Below, piece after piece: positions 53,498 to 62,571 of a DNA stretch of 64,000 bases. The stretch lies in contig JAQNDB010000575.1 in assembly GCA_029204045.2 (NCBI GenBank), positions 1 through 64,000 on the forward strand, written 5' to 3'. The notes beneath the pieces are model-generated. The model was not told where the DNA came from and made no database searches. It worked only from the letters and a program-made list of their open reading frames with translations. Made by a program: the position numbers and the translations under genes. Within the stretch, counting starts at the first letter, position 1. Each line of letters opens with the position of its first letter. The DNA is from Tillandsia leiboldiana (Eukaryota; Streptophyta; Magnoliopsida; Poales; Bromeliaceae).

Positions 53498-53499
53498 GT

Positions 53500-53512
53500 T
53501 GGTATCAGAGCC
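53500..53512 (+). other. Primer-binding site of Cassandra
   Basis: TGGTATCAGAGCC, two bases after the LTR; initiator-Met-tRNA type. Confidence 0.93.
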
Positions 53513-53705
53513 ATTCACCAGCCGGAAATGTGAGATGAGTCTCGGCTGAGCCAGGGTTATATAGCGGGTAGAGCGAGTCTCCCCGACTAATGACCGTTGT
53601 GAGTGGAGTGCAGCTCCTCACAAGGTCGGCTAAGGCTAGCGAGACGAGTCTCACATCGCCTGGTGCTTGTGAGTGTGCTTGAGCCTAACGTGGACGTCAG
53701 GGCTT

Positions 53706-53719
53706 AAAGGGGGGAAGAA
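53706..53719 (+). other. Polypurine tract of Cassandra
   Basis: AAAGGGGGGAAGAA directly before the 3' LTR. Confidence 0.93.
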
Positions 53720-53896
53720 TGTGACACCGCCGGAATTTGGATTAGTCCTATATATAAATGATATAATAGGACTAAATCTCTAACCCGGCTATAGCATTTT
53801 GGATGGTAGCAAGATCCAAGAGGAACATGAGAGTTAAGCGTGCTAGAGCTAGAGTAGTTCTAGGATGGGTGACCCCCTGGGAAGTGGGGCGTCACA
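53720..53896 (+). repeat. 3' LTR of Cassandra
   Basis: TGTGACACC to CGTCACA, 177 bp, three differences from the 5' LTR. Confidence 0.93.
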
Positions 53897-53901
53897 AGAG
53901 G
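53897..53901. other. Target-site copy AGAGG, right of Cassandra
   Basis: Matches 53316-53320. Confidence 0.93.
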
Positions 53902-54802
53902 TGTCTCCCCAAGGTCATGCATGAACACGAAATCACAAGAAATAAAAGAGTGTGTTGCTCCAGTGTCGAAAAGGGTTCTAGCACGGGAATTTGAAACGGA
54001 AGTAATACCTGCAAGCACATCCTCTGGTGGATCCGAATCCTGGCGGGTCATTGAGTAAACCCTCCCGCCTGTCTGCAGTTGCTTCTCCCCCTCTCGCCGT
54101 AGTGCAGGGGTTCTAGAGGTTGACCCCATAGGTGCCTTCCCTCGTCCAGAAGGCTGTGGTGATGGTACCGAAGCTGCTGAAGTAACCCCTCCCAGGGTCA
54201 AGGGGCAGTTGTGGCGGAAGGGCCCCTGTTTACCACAGCGGAAGCAATGATCATGACGCTGGGGGCAATCGGGTACTCGGTGCGCCCCCCCGCATATCAC
54301 ACAGGGCCTATCTCCCGGCCTCGACCCTCCTGCTGGCGCGCCCCGAGGTCCCGCCTGCGGTCTCCACCGTTTGGGGGGTCGGCTCCCGCTAGAAGAGCCT
54401 CCTCCCGAGCTTTGCTGCTGTCGCTTCCTGTCCTCCTGCCGCGCCGAGCTCTCCCTCCTGGCGCGCGTGACTGCAAACCCGCGCTCCACCGTAGTGGCCC
54501 TGTCGACCACTTTCTGAAAGGTGTGCAAGTCGGCTGCTTGCACCACCTCGAAGATATCGCTCCGCAAGCCATCGACGAAGAGTTGCGCCTTGTGGGACTC
54601 GTCCCTTATGACGAACGGGACGCAGTTTGCTAGCCGGACGAACTCCCGCTGATACTCCATGACCGTCCTGTTCCCCTGCTGGATGTGGTTCAAGTCATAC
54701 TCTAACTTCTTTTTAACACTGTTGCTGAAAAAGGCCCCAAACAGCTCCTGCTTGAACGTCGCCCAGGACGGGAGTGCGGTACTCTTTGTAGGATCGGGGC
54801 GT
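53902..54802 (-). CDS. gag: Gag 3' half and protease active-site part of G6
   Basis: Open frame of about 300 codons. It starts within the capsid domain (TALPSWATFKQELFGAFF, then GNRTVMEYQREFVRLANCVP), continues through a basic, Ser/Gly-rich linker and reaches a double zinc knuckle: CVICGGAHRVPDC is complete, but in CFRCGKQGPFRHNC the expected His is Pro. A linker leads to the protease active site (TLFDTGATHSFIS). Gag and protease therefore share one frame. The capsid is cut at 54802 by the copia C LTR; residues read upstream of that belong to the LTR. The protease is cut at 53902 by Cassandra. Confidence 0.9.
54798..54802 (-). other. Target-site copy ACGCC, 3' of copia C
   Basis: On the minus strand ACGCC follows the LTR end ACCCAACA. 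It equals the copy left of copia A (21910-21914). Confidence 0.9.
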
Positions 54803-55103
54803 TGTTGGGTTATATGTAATACGGATCTAAATAGGGGAAAAAACACCTAGAGTGGGGTGAATAGGTGTAAACGCATAAACACTCAAAAAATCGTTGCGAT
54901 AAAACCCAATGCGGAAATAAAAATAATACGCAAGATTTTTACGTGGAAAACTCCATCACCGGAGTAAAAAACCACGGGACCGATAACACGGCAGAAATCC
55001 ACTAGAATTAAAACACGTACAAGGTGATTTACCGTACACACTTACGACTCAACCTTTTCCATACGCTCCTAGAGGATCTTCTCCGCTCGCTCCGCGACGC
55101 TTC

Positions 55104-55280
55104 TCGAATCCACGATCTGCGCCCAACGCCGAATCCACGGCGTCCAACGTCGAATCCACGACGTCCGACCGAATCCACGGTCTTCACCCAATAGCACCCT
55201 TCGAATCCACGAACGTGCCTCGCTCCGAATCCACGAGAGCGGTTGAACCTTGAATCCACAAGGACACGCGAATCCACGCG
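55104..55280 (-). other. TGGATT-loop hairpin array (copia C LTR)
   Basis: Eight loops as in LTR A and B, read on the minus strand. Confidence 0.85.
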
Positions 55281-55563
55281 CCGATTTTTGGGGTAAATCG
55301 TTGTTTTGGGTGGTGATGATCCGCCGAATACTTAGATCAAAGATAGATCGGAAATACCATCTAAGTATTCATTAGTTTGATTCAACTCAAGATGTGAGTA
55401 TGAAAACCTAGAATCAAACTAATCAATATAGATGAAGAAACATAGAGTATTCTCTAATGATTTCCTTTCTCTCTATATGTGGATCTATAGCCGTATAAAA
55501 TGATATATGAAAATGACGGCTATTGACTATGTGGATTAACCCTAGAAAAAGGATCATAGGGTG

Positions 55564-55918
55564 TATTTATAGGCTAGAAACCCTAGGAAGGAGATAAGAA
55601 TCAAAAACCTAACATTTCTGGAAATTTTACGGACGGCGATCCGGATCGGACTAGCTGTGATCCGGATCGTCGTAACGAGTCAGCCAGTTCCAGAAAAACG
55701 AAGGTTCGGGATCCGGATCGAAGTGCATGATCCGGATCGTTCATACAGTTTACCAAACATCAACGTTCAGGATCCGGATTGCGAAGCATGATCCGGATCG
55801 TTCAAGGAAAATGGTAAACTCACTGTTCGGGATCCGGATCAAGAGACTACGATCCGGATTGAACTGGTGTATGAACGAACCACCTTCGGGATCCGGATCG
55901 AACAACCTGATCCGGATC
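55564..55918 (-). promoter_or_regulatory. U3 promoter of copia C LTR
   Basis: GATCCGGATC copies between 55918 and 55638, then CTATAAATA at 55572-55564. Confidence 0.7.
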
Positions 55919-56145
55919 CTGAACATGTCCCAAGTCCAGTTTTTGATTTTTATGCAATGAAAGATTCTTCCAAGTGTTTCTACACTACAAAAAGTATTCG
56001 GATCACACAAAATCTTTAGTTAAACATACCTGATCCTTTTGAATTCTTCTTTCTTGAGATTGAGTTAAATGATCCAACTTTCTTCACCTTCAATCTTCAA
56101 GACTTGAGACTTTCACGAAACTACGCCAACTCAAATTCCGTAACA

Positions 56146-56160
56146 ATCTCCCCCTTTGGC
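56146..56160 (-). other. Primary polypurine tract (copia C)
   Basis: GCCAAAGGGGGAGAT directly before the 3' LTR. Confidence 0.85.
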
Positions 56161-56846
56161 GGTTTTGTGACAAAACACAGATCCACTAAAGAAAATTCAA
56201 AAAGATATTTTTGTTGCTATCACCATACAACAAAAATTTACAATGGAGATCCAAAAATTTAAAAACATGAGATAAACTCCTAAAACAGACTCTAGACTTA
56301 GACATCTGTACTCTCTGCACAAAGAAATCATTCTTGACAAAAAGAGATCGTTAGATACCTCAAGAATATTTAGCATATAAAACCTAGTACAGAGATAGAG
56401 TTTATCTAATCATCATGACATTTGAGAATTCAGATATGTAAGAGAATCATAGTCAAAAACCAACATATCTTCTATGCAACTAAAAACCAAATGTCACAAA
56501 ATGTTAGTCCAACATAGTTGAGATCATACTTACCTTGATGTATACAAAATCTTCATCATCAAGATTTTCACAATCATTGTTCAAGTTCCCTTACCTTGAT
56601 GTTCATTCACATCATCATTGTACCTTGATATTTCATCATTCAATTTCATCATTCATTGTTCAAAGTTCTCTCTAACTCTCTCCCCCTTTTTGTCACAAAA
56701 CAAAGCCAAAATGTAGTTAAGACTACGAAATGTTAGGAGAGTGAAAAGTTCCAATAAAACGTAAAACCTGAGAACTAAGCTAAAATGAGTATAAAACTAA
56801 ATCCTAAAATCAAAATCCTGCACAAAAAAAAATGAGTCAAAAGTAA
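56161..56846 (-). other. Non-coding region between ORF3 and 3' LTR (copia C)
   Basis: No gene. Polypurine copy AAAAAGGGGGAGAG near 56693-56680, and ATGATG and GAACATCAAGGTAAG repeats as in copia B. Copia A lacks most of this region because of the gap. Confidence 0.7.
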
Positions 56847-58304
56847 TCAGTTGTCAGAATCTGAGTCTTCAGAGCTTGTGCAACCCATCTTAGAGAGTAT
56901 CTTTCGCATCCGCTTGTCCATTGAATTGATCTTCTTCGTTATGGTAATGTGAGCTGCTGTGGTAATCTCAAGCTCATTGGTAATTCTTTGTTGTTCCTTC
57001 AAAACTTGTTCTTGCTTAACAGATAGTCGCTGTTGTTCCTTGATAATCGATGTTATTGATGCTTCATCATCTGTGCCAGGTGCTTGTCGAGATGGTGAAT
57101 CGGCAGTGCTTGTACTGTGCTTCGTTCCAGATGCAGGAACTGGAGTGACATGCGGCAACTTATGGAGGGATTTGACAATGGTAGACTCATCTATCATGCT
57201 CAGACATTGATGATAAGTTGTTGAAGAAATGTCAACCTGAAATTTCTTTAAAATCCTCATTATAATCAGGGGAAATGGAATTCTCTCAGTGGGATGAGGA
57301 TGCTCAACATATCGCGCCATTCTATTCCAGATAATGTACGGAATGTTGATATTCAATGCCGTTGCCTCTGATGGATGTCCTATGAGATACAAAAACAACA
57401 ACCGGTCCCATCTCACAACCTTTGTCTGCATATTTGGAAGTATATTGTAACATGTGATGAAGTTTAAGAAGCGATATTCAAGACGAAGTTCTTTAGACCG
57501 AACAGATTTTTCGGTTGATTGTGTTCCCTCGAGACAAATTCCCTCTATAACTTTTCGCCATAATGTGTTTGTCAAATTTACCCCCTTCAAGTAGTGAACT
57601 CCTTTCTTGCTGGCTTCCATTCCCAAAACCTCGCCAATCAATTCTGGAGTAATCTTAAACCTTGTGCCTTGGATATTCGTGTAGAACTCCATAGGACCGT
57701 TCTCAGACTCTCGAAGATGCCGTGCATTAGTATAGAAGGTCCTCACATGATGCAAACAGTAGCCAAGAGTTTCTGGGAAACGACATACTTGAATAAGGTT
57801 GGCTTGTTCAATCAGAAGACCAAAACCAGGGGAGTGACCTTGCAGAGCCTCAATGTTAACATGCCTTTCACCAATGCATTCGCGATGTGCAAAGGCTCGA
57901 AGACGATCAGTGTTAACGAATACTTCTTCCAAGCGATGTGGGGAGTCAGGAGCTATCGGCGTGTCAACATTAATGTCCTGTCATAGCCCACGGCGTCTAG
58001 TTATTCTCTTTCTTTTCATGGAGATGGTTGGTGCTGCCACTGATGCTTTTCCTGGTTCCTTAGTTGCCTTTTCTTTTGATTTAACAGACGCCTTTCTCCT
58101 TGAATCATCAGACTGTTCTTGTTCATACATTGAGTCATCATCATCCGTCAATGCCGCCCAGTCAATCTCATGACAATCTACCTCTGTGTCACTGACCTCG
58201 ACAAATTCACCTTTTTGTTGGAGGTTCTTGGCTCTCTTCAGTTTATTTGTTGGGCGAGTGTGTACCATTGAGACCAGGAGAAGGATTAACCAAGAGAGTG
58301 CCAT
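56847..58304 (-). pseudogene. Env-like ORF3, long form, one nonsense codon (copia C)
   Basis: ATG at 58304; MALSWLILLLVSMVHTRP is an anchor-like hydrophobic start. Acidic (WAALTDDDDSMYEQE) and basic (KRKRITRRRGL) stretches follow. TGA at 57983-57981 stands where copia A has CGA, a CpG-to-TpG change. The same frame is then open to 56847 with the domain holding VFVNTDRLRAFAHREC, FYTNARHLRESENGPMEF and FKITPELIGEVLGMEASKKG. It ends with a coiled-coil-like part (KEQQRLSVKQEQVLKEQQRI) and CTSSEDSDSDN. Length without the stop would be about 485 residues. The central domain resembles the putative plant transposon protein domain (recalled, not searched). No envelope fusion motif was recognised. Confidence 0.75.
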
Positions 58305-58334
58305 TGATCAAAGTGCTTGAGTTAAGAAGGTGTC

Positions 58335-58716
58335 CTGTGAAAACCAACTCAAGAACACAAAAATTCTTAGTTTTCAAAAATTGAAAAAATTGTACCCAAA
58401 CAATCATAATCATGTAGAGAAGCTAAGAATCAAATTAGTTTTGCAAAAGGACTTTTAAAAATAGATCAATTGCATGATTTTCGAAAATCCTTATTATATG
58501 CCCTAAAACCGAAATTTTAGAAATCGAAGCCTAAAAATCCGTTAATCAGGAGAATACCTAGCATATAATCAAAACTAATCTACCCAGAGTTCTTATTTCA
58601 AAAGAAATTTGATCAAAAACCATCCACAAACAAAGTTGATCCAAGAAATTCATCACGTTTGAGGAGGAAAAGAGAAAAACGGTGAAAAACCGAGATTTTG
58701 ATCAATAAAACTTACT
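58335..58716 (-). other. Probable leader intron of ORF3 (copia C)
   Basis: Donor CAA|GTAAGT at 58716 and acceptor TTTTCACAG ending at 58335, 382 bp. Confidence 0.65.
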
Positions 58717-58834
58717 TGGAGTTGAAGAACCTGAGTTTGAAAGCTTCCAGGAAGGATGAAATCTAGAGAGAGAGGCTCTGGAAACTTTGGAACAAAAGAT
58801 TGGAGTAAAGAAATCAAAAACCCCTTTCGTTCCT

Positions 58835-58995
58835 TATAAAACCTAGCCGCGATCCGGATCAGTTCATAACTGCGATCCGGATCGGCTACCCGCAGTAAGA
58901 AACTGCGTTCGGGATCCGGATCGGCAGATACAATCCGGATCGTCAGCCCGCAGAAGAATTCCTGCGTTCGGGATCCGGATCACCTAGCCCGATTC
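58835..58995 (-). promoter_or_regulatory. Candidate internal promoter for ORF3 (copia C)
   Basis: Palindrome array with TTTTATAAGG 14 bp after the last site, as in A and B. The first palindrome is changed to GATCCGAATC and the variant site is AATC-type. Confidence 0.65.
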
Positions 58996-58999
58996 GGAT

Positions 59000-59940
59000 C
59001 GGCCCCAACTTTTTCTTTAGAAAATTTCAAAGAAATTCAAGAAAAACCAGAAAAAGATTGTAAGCACAAATGTGTATCAACTTTAAACAAAAATCATCGT
59101 TTCATACAACAAGAATTAGATTATGCCAAATCTATCAATAATATCCAAAAATGAAACGAGAATTTACAAGAATTAAATCCCTTAAAGTTGAACACCTTCA
59201 ATCACATCTAACTTGATCTTATGAGTAATGCCTTTATCAAATCATCAATTCAGTAAAGAAAATGAAATACAAAGATCAATAGATGTTTGAAATCCCAAAT
59301 ATAGTAGATAATATATCTAGACAATCTGTTGAAGAGAGTGGCTCTTTGAGCATCTTTCATTAAAAACCCACCTTATACCAACCTTGAAATTTGACAGAGT
59401 CAAGTATTTCAACATGCATTTTACTTAATCAAAAATTTGAACAACCATGCTTGGTATACATGTGGTAGCTGCACACAATACTCGGACGACCGAGGTGGTA
59501 GCTCTTTCCTCCATGTGGTGGTAGTTTTCACACTCCTCATTGGGATGTAACTCTTTCCACATCTTTTGAGCATTTTACCTTTTCTATGACTCCCCCTCAA
59601 TTGGCTATCAATTATTTAAGATATAAAGTATTCAACCAAATATTGATCTCGATTTCATACTCGACTAAGCATCAAATAAGATAATGACTATACCAAGAGA
59701 TCATAGAGAGAGAGAAATTGACTTTGATCACTTTAGAAGATGATTTAATTAACATAAATGATCATTGCAACAGTGAAATATTATAATGGCAAAAGCATAA
59801 TAAATTTCTAAATGTGCGAAAAGATGCAATTAAAGTCAATTATGATCTATGCTCAATTATGTCCTATGTACAAACATAGATAATGAACAAAACAAAAACA
59901 AATACAAAACCTATCCTAAGCAAGGATTTCAAAAAGAAGA
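59000..59940 (-). other. Conserved non-coding spacer after copia pol (copia C)
   Basis: Counterpart of 27846-28786; no gene. A polypurine copy (TTGAGGGGGAGT) is near 59602-59591. Confidence 0.7.
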
Positions 59941-60540
59941 TTACTTCAAGGAAAGCATCCCAATTGCTTTTCGTAAATGAATAAAACGTTTTTGATCCAA
60001 AGGTTTTGTTAGAATGTCAGCTAATTGATCCTCAGTTGAAATATATGAGAGTTGAAGAGTATTTGATTCAACTAGCTCTCTAAGAAAATGATATCTAAGT
60101 TCAATATGTTTTGTTCTAGAGTGCAACACAGGGTTTTTAGAAATGTTAATAGCACTAGTGTTGTCACAAAGTATTGTTACCGAAGATGCTGAAATGCGGA
60201 AGTCGCTCAATATGCTTTTCATCCAAATGAGTTGAGTTGATCAACTTCCAGCTGAAATGTATTCCGCTTCGGCAGTCGAGAGTGCTATGCATTCTGCTTT
60301 TACTATGCCATGCAACAAGGCAATGGCCAAGATAGAAGCATGCACCACTCGAGCTTTTCCGATCATCCACTGATCCTGCCCAATCGGCATCTGAGTATCC
60401 AACAATATCCAAACTTGTTCCCATAGGATACCAAATTCCGAAATTAATTGATCCTTTGATATACCGGATGATCCTTTTCACCGCTTTCAGGTGAACCTCC
60501 TTTGGTGCTGATTGATATCTCGCGCAAATCCCAACACCAA
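59941..60540 (-). pseudogene. pol: Copia RNase H (copia C)
   Basis: YSDADWAG is in frame from RT. A missing base near 60300 shifts the frame just before the AEAEYIS block, and the TGA shared with copia A is at 60243-60241. The last part (60222-59941) is open with CDNTSAINIS and HIELRYHFLRE to the normal stop. Confidence 0.88.
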
Positions 60541-61400
60541 AAGATATATCCGGGCGACTAGCCGTGAGGTAAAGTAGACTTCCAATCATACTTCGATATA
60601 ATTTCTCGTCTACATTCTCACTATGTGATTCACTTCCAAGTCCCTTGTGGCTAGTTCCCATTGGAGTCGGAAAATCTTTACAATTTTCTAGATCAAACTT
60701 TTTGACCAACTCCATTGCATACTTGGATTGACTCAAGTGAATACCTTCATCATTTTGTTTAATTTGCAATCCAAGGAAATAAGTCAATTCGCCCATCATG
60801 GACATCTCAAATTCGCTTTCCATGGTCTCCGCGAATTTAGAAGCATCGTTATCTCTTGTTGCGCCAAATACTATGTCATCGACATATATCTTGTGCTACA
60901 ATGAAATTGTTTTGATAATGCTTCACAAAGAGAGTCCTATCAGCTCCCCCTCGAGTATAGCCCTTCTCCAAAAGGTGCTTTGTTAACCTTTCGTACCAGG
61001 CTCGCGGTGCTTGTTTCAGACCGTAAAGAGCCTTTTTCAAACGAAAAACGTGTTAGGTTGTTTATGATCTACAAAACCTTTCGGTTGAGCCACATAAACT
61101 TCCTCATTTAAAAACCCATTTAGAAATGCGCTCTTAACGTCCATTTGAAATAATTTGATTTTAAAATGACAAGCAATAGCAAACAGTATACGAATGGACT
61201 CGAGTCTAGCTACAGGGGCGAATGTTTCGTCAAAGTCTATACCTTCTACTTGAGAGTAGCCTTGAGCAACTAATCGTGCCTTGTTCCGATGATAGTACCA
61301 TCCTCATTTTCTTGTTCTTGAGATCCATTTGGTACCTATCACATTGTGTTGCTTTGGAGGCTTCGTTAATTCCCAGACTTTGTTTCGCTCAAATTGATGG
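60541..61400 (-). pseudogene. pol: Copia reverse transcriptase (copia C)
   Basis: Parallel to copia A. The YVDD codons are at about 60893-60882. Small indels differ from A: C is in phase near 61388 and 60943 where A is shifted, but C has an inserted base just before YVDD (near 60894), an altered FRLKKAL block near 61050 and a lost base near 61312. Confidence 0.85.
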
Positions 61401-62437
61401 AGCTCTTCCTGCATTGCTTTAATCCAGTAGTCATCCTGAAGAGCTTCATCTATGTTCTTTGGTTCGATTAAAGATACGTAGCAAGCGAATCCACAAACCA
61501 ACTGCCTCCGAGTTCTGACTACTTCTTGTGGATCTCCAATAATATTCGATTCCGGATGATCCTTGGAGATTCGTAACGTTTGTTGAAGCGGAGTACTCGG
61601 AGATATATGAGATGATTCCTGCACATCAGATAAACTAGAAGAACCATTAGATGCATCATTAATATTGGAAGTATTATTATGAGAAGATGCACTAGCAGGA
61701 GAATCATCATCTAGAGAGATATCGAGGGTAGATTTTCCAGTTTCAAAGTGAAAAGCTTCATCTACTTTAACATTTATAGATTCTACGATCGTCTTAGATT
61801 CAATGTTAAATACTCGATATGCTCTGCTATTCGTAGAATAACCCAGAAAGATCCCTTCATCACTTCGAGAGTCAAACTTTCCAAGATTTTCACGGTCACG
61901 TAAAATGTAACATCGACTCCCGAAGACACGAAAATATTTGATATTGGGTTTTCTACTAAACCACAGCTCATATGGTGTATTTAAAGTTCCTGGGCGCAAG
62001 TAAACTCTATTAATGACATAGACAGCGGTGTTCACAGCTTCAGCCCAAAAATGTAGCGGCAAATTCCGGCTATGAAGCATCACACGCGCCATCTCTTGAA
62101 CAACCCTGTTCTTGCGCTCAACAACACCATTCTGCTGAGGTGTATAGGGTGCCGAGAATTCATGTTTGATTCCATTTGAAGTGCAAAAATCAATGAATTT
62201 TGAATTTATGAATTCTCCACCTCTATCACTTCTAACACGAATGATCTTTTCATTCTTTTCAATCATAATACGATGGCAAATCTCATGAAAAGAGTCAAAC
62301 GTATCGCTTTCTCTTTTAAAAATGCTACCCAAGAAAACCGAGAGAATCATCAACCAATAAAAAGATGTACCATTTACCTCCCAAAGATGGTTGACGGGTC
62401 GGCCAAAAGAAAAAGAAGAAAAGAAAGTAGTATACAT
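61401..62437 (-). pseudogene. pol: Copia integrase (copia C)
   Basis: RVRSDRGGEFINS and PYTPQQNGVVERKNR are in frame. The first 45 residues, containing the first catalytic Asp block, are shifted by indels near 62310-62420 relative to A. The protease and zinc-finger deletion is the same as in copia A. Confidence 0.85.
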
Positions 62438-62571
62438 AAACTACACAAGATTTATTCGAAGAACGATTAAAGACAAGGAGGAGTTTCACCTTTGCATACC
62501 CAAACCTTTTGAGTTTTGGAGTATGTTGGCAATGGTTGAGAAGTTTTCCTTGATGAAGACGTCTTGCAAGA

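Larger units (their letters stand above)
53321..53896 (+). mobile_element. Complete Cassandra-type TRIM retrotransposon (576 bp)
   Basis: Two 177-bp LTRs enclose a 222-bp non-coding interior with a PBS and a polypurine tract, flanked by AGAGG on both sides. Each LTR contains sequence derived from plant 5S rRNA, the hallmark of Cassandra. It encodes no protein and must borrow enzymes from other elements. The two LTRs differ at three positions. It interrupts the protease of G6. Confidence 0.93.
47598..54802 (-). mobile_element. G6: Tekay-like chromovirus, gag 3' half to 3' LTR
   Basis: On the minus strand the order is gag end, protease, RT, RNase H, integrase, chromodomain-like tail, LTR. Only a few stops and shifts interrupt it. 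It carries a Cassandra element in the protease and an X LTR in its own LTR. The gag is cut at 54802 by the copia C LTR; the missing gag half is at 21359-21914 on the plus strand with the same ACGCC target site. Confidence 0.9.
54803..56145 (-). repeat. 3' LTR of copia C (1343 bp)
   Basis: TGTTACGGAA at 56145 to ACCCAACA at 54803. Palindrome array 55918-55638, TATA box at 55572-55564, hairpin array 55280-55104. Only a handful of differences from LTR A. Confidence 0.95.
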
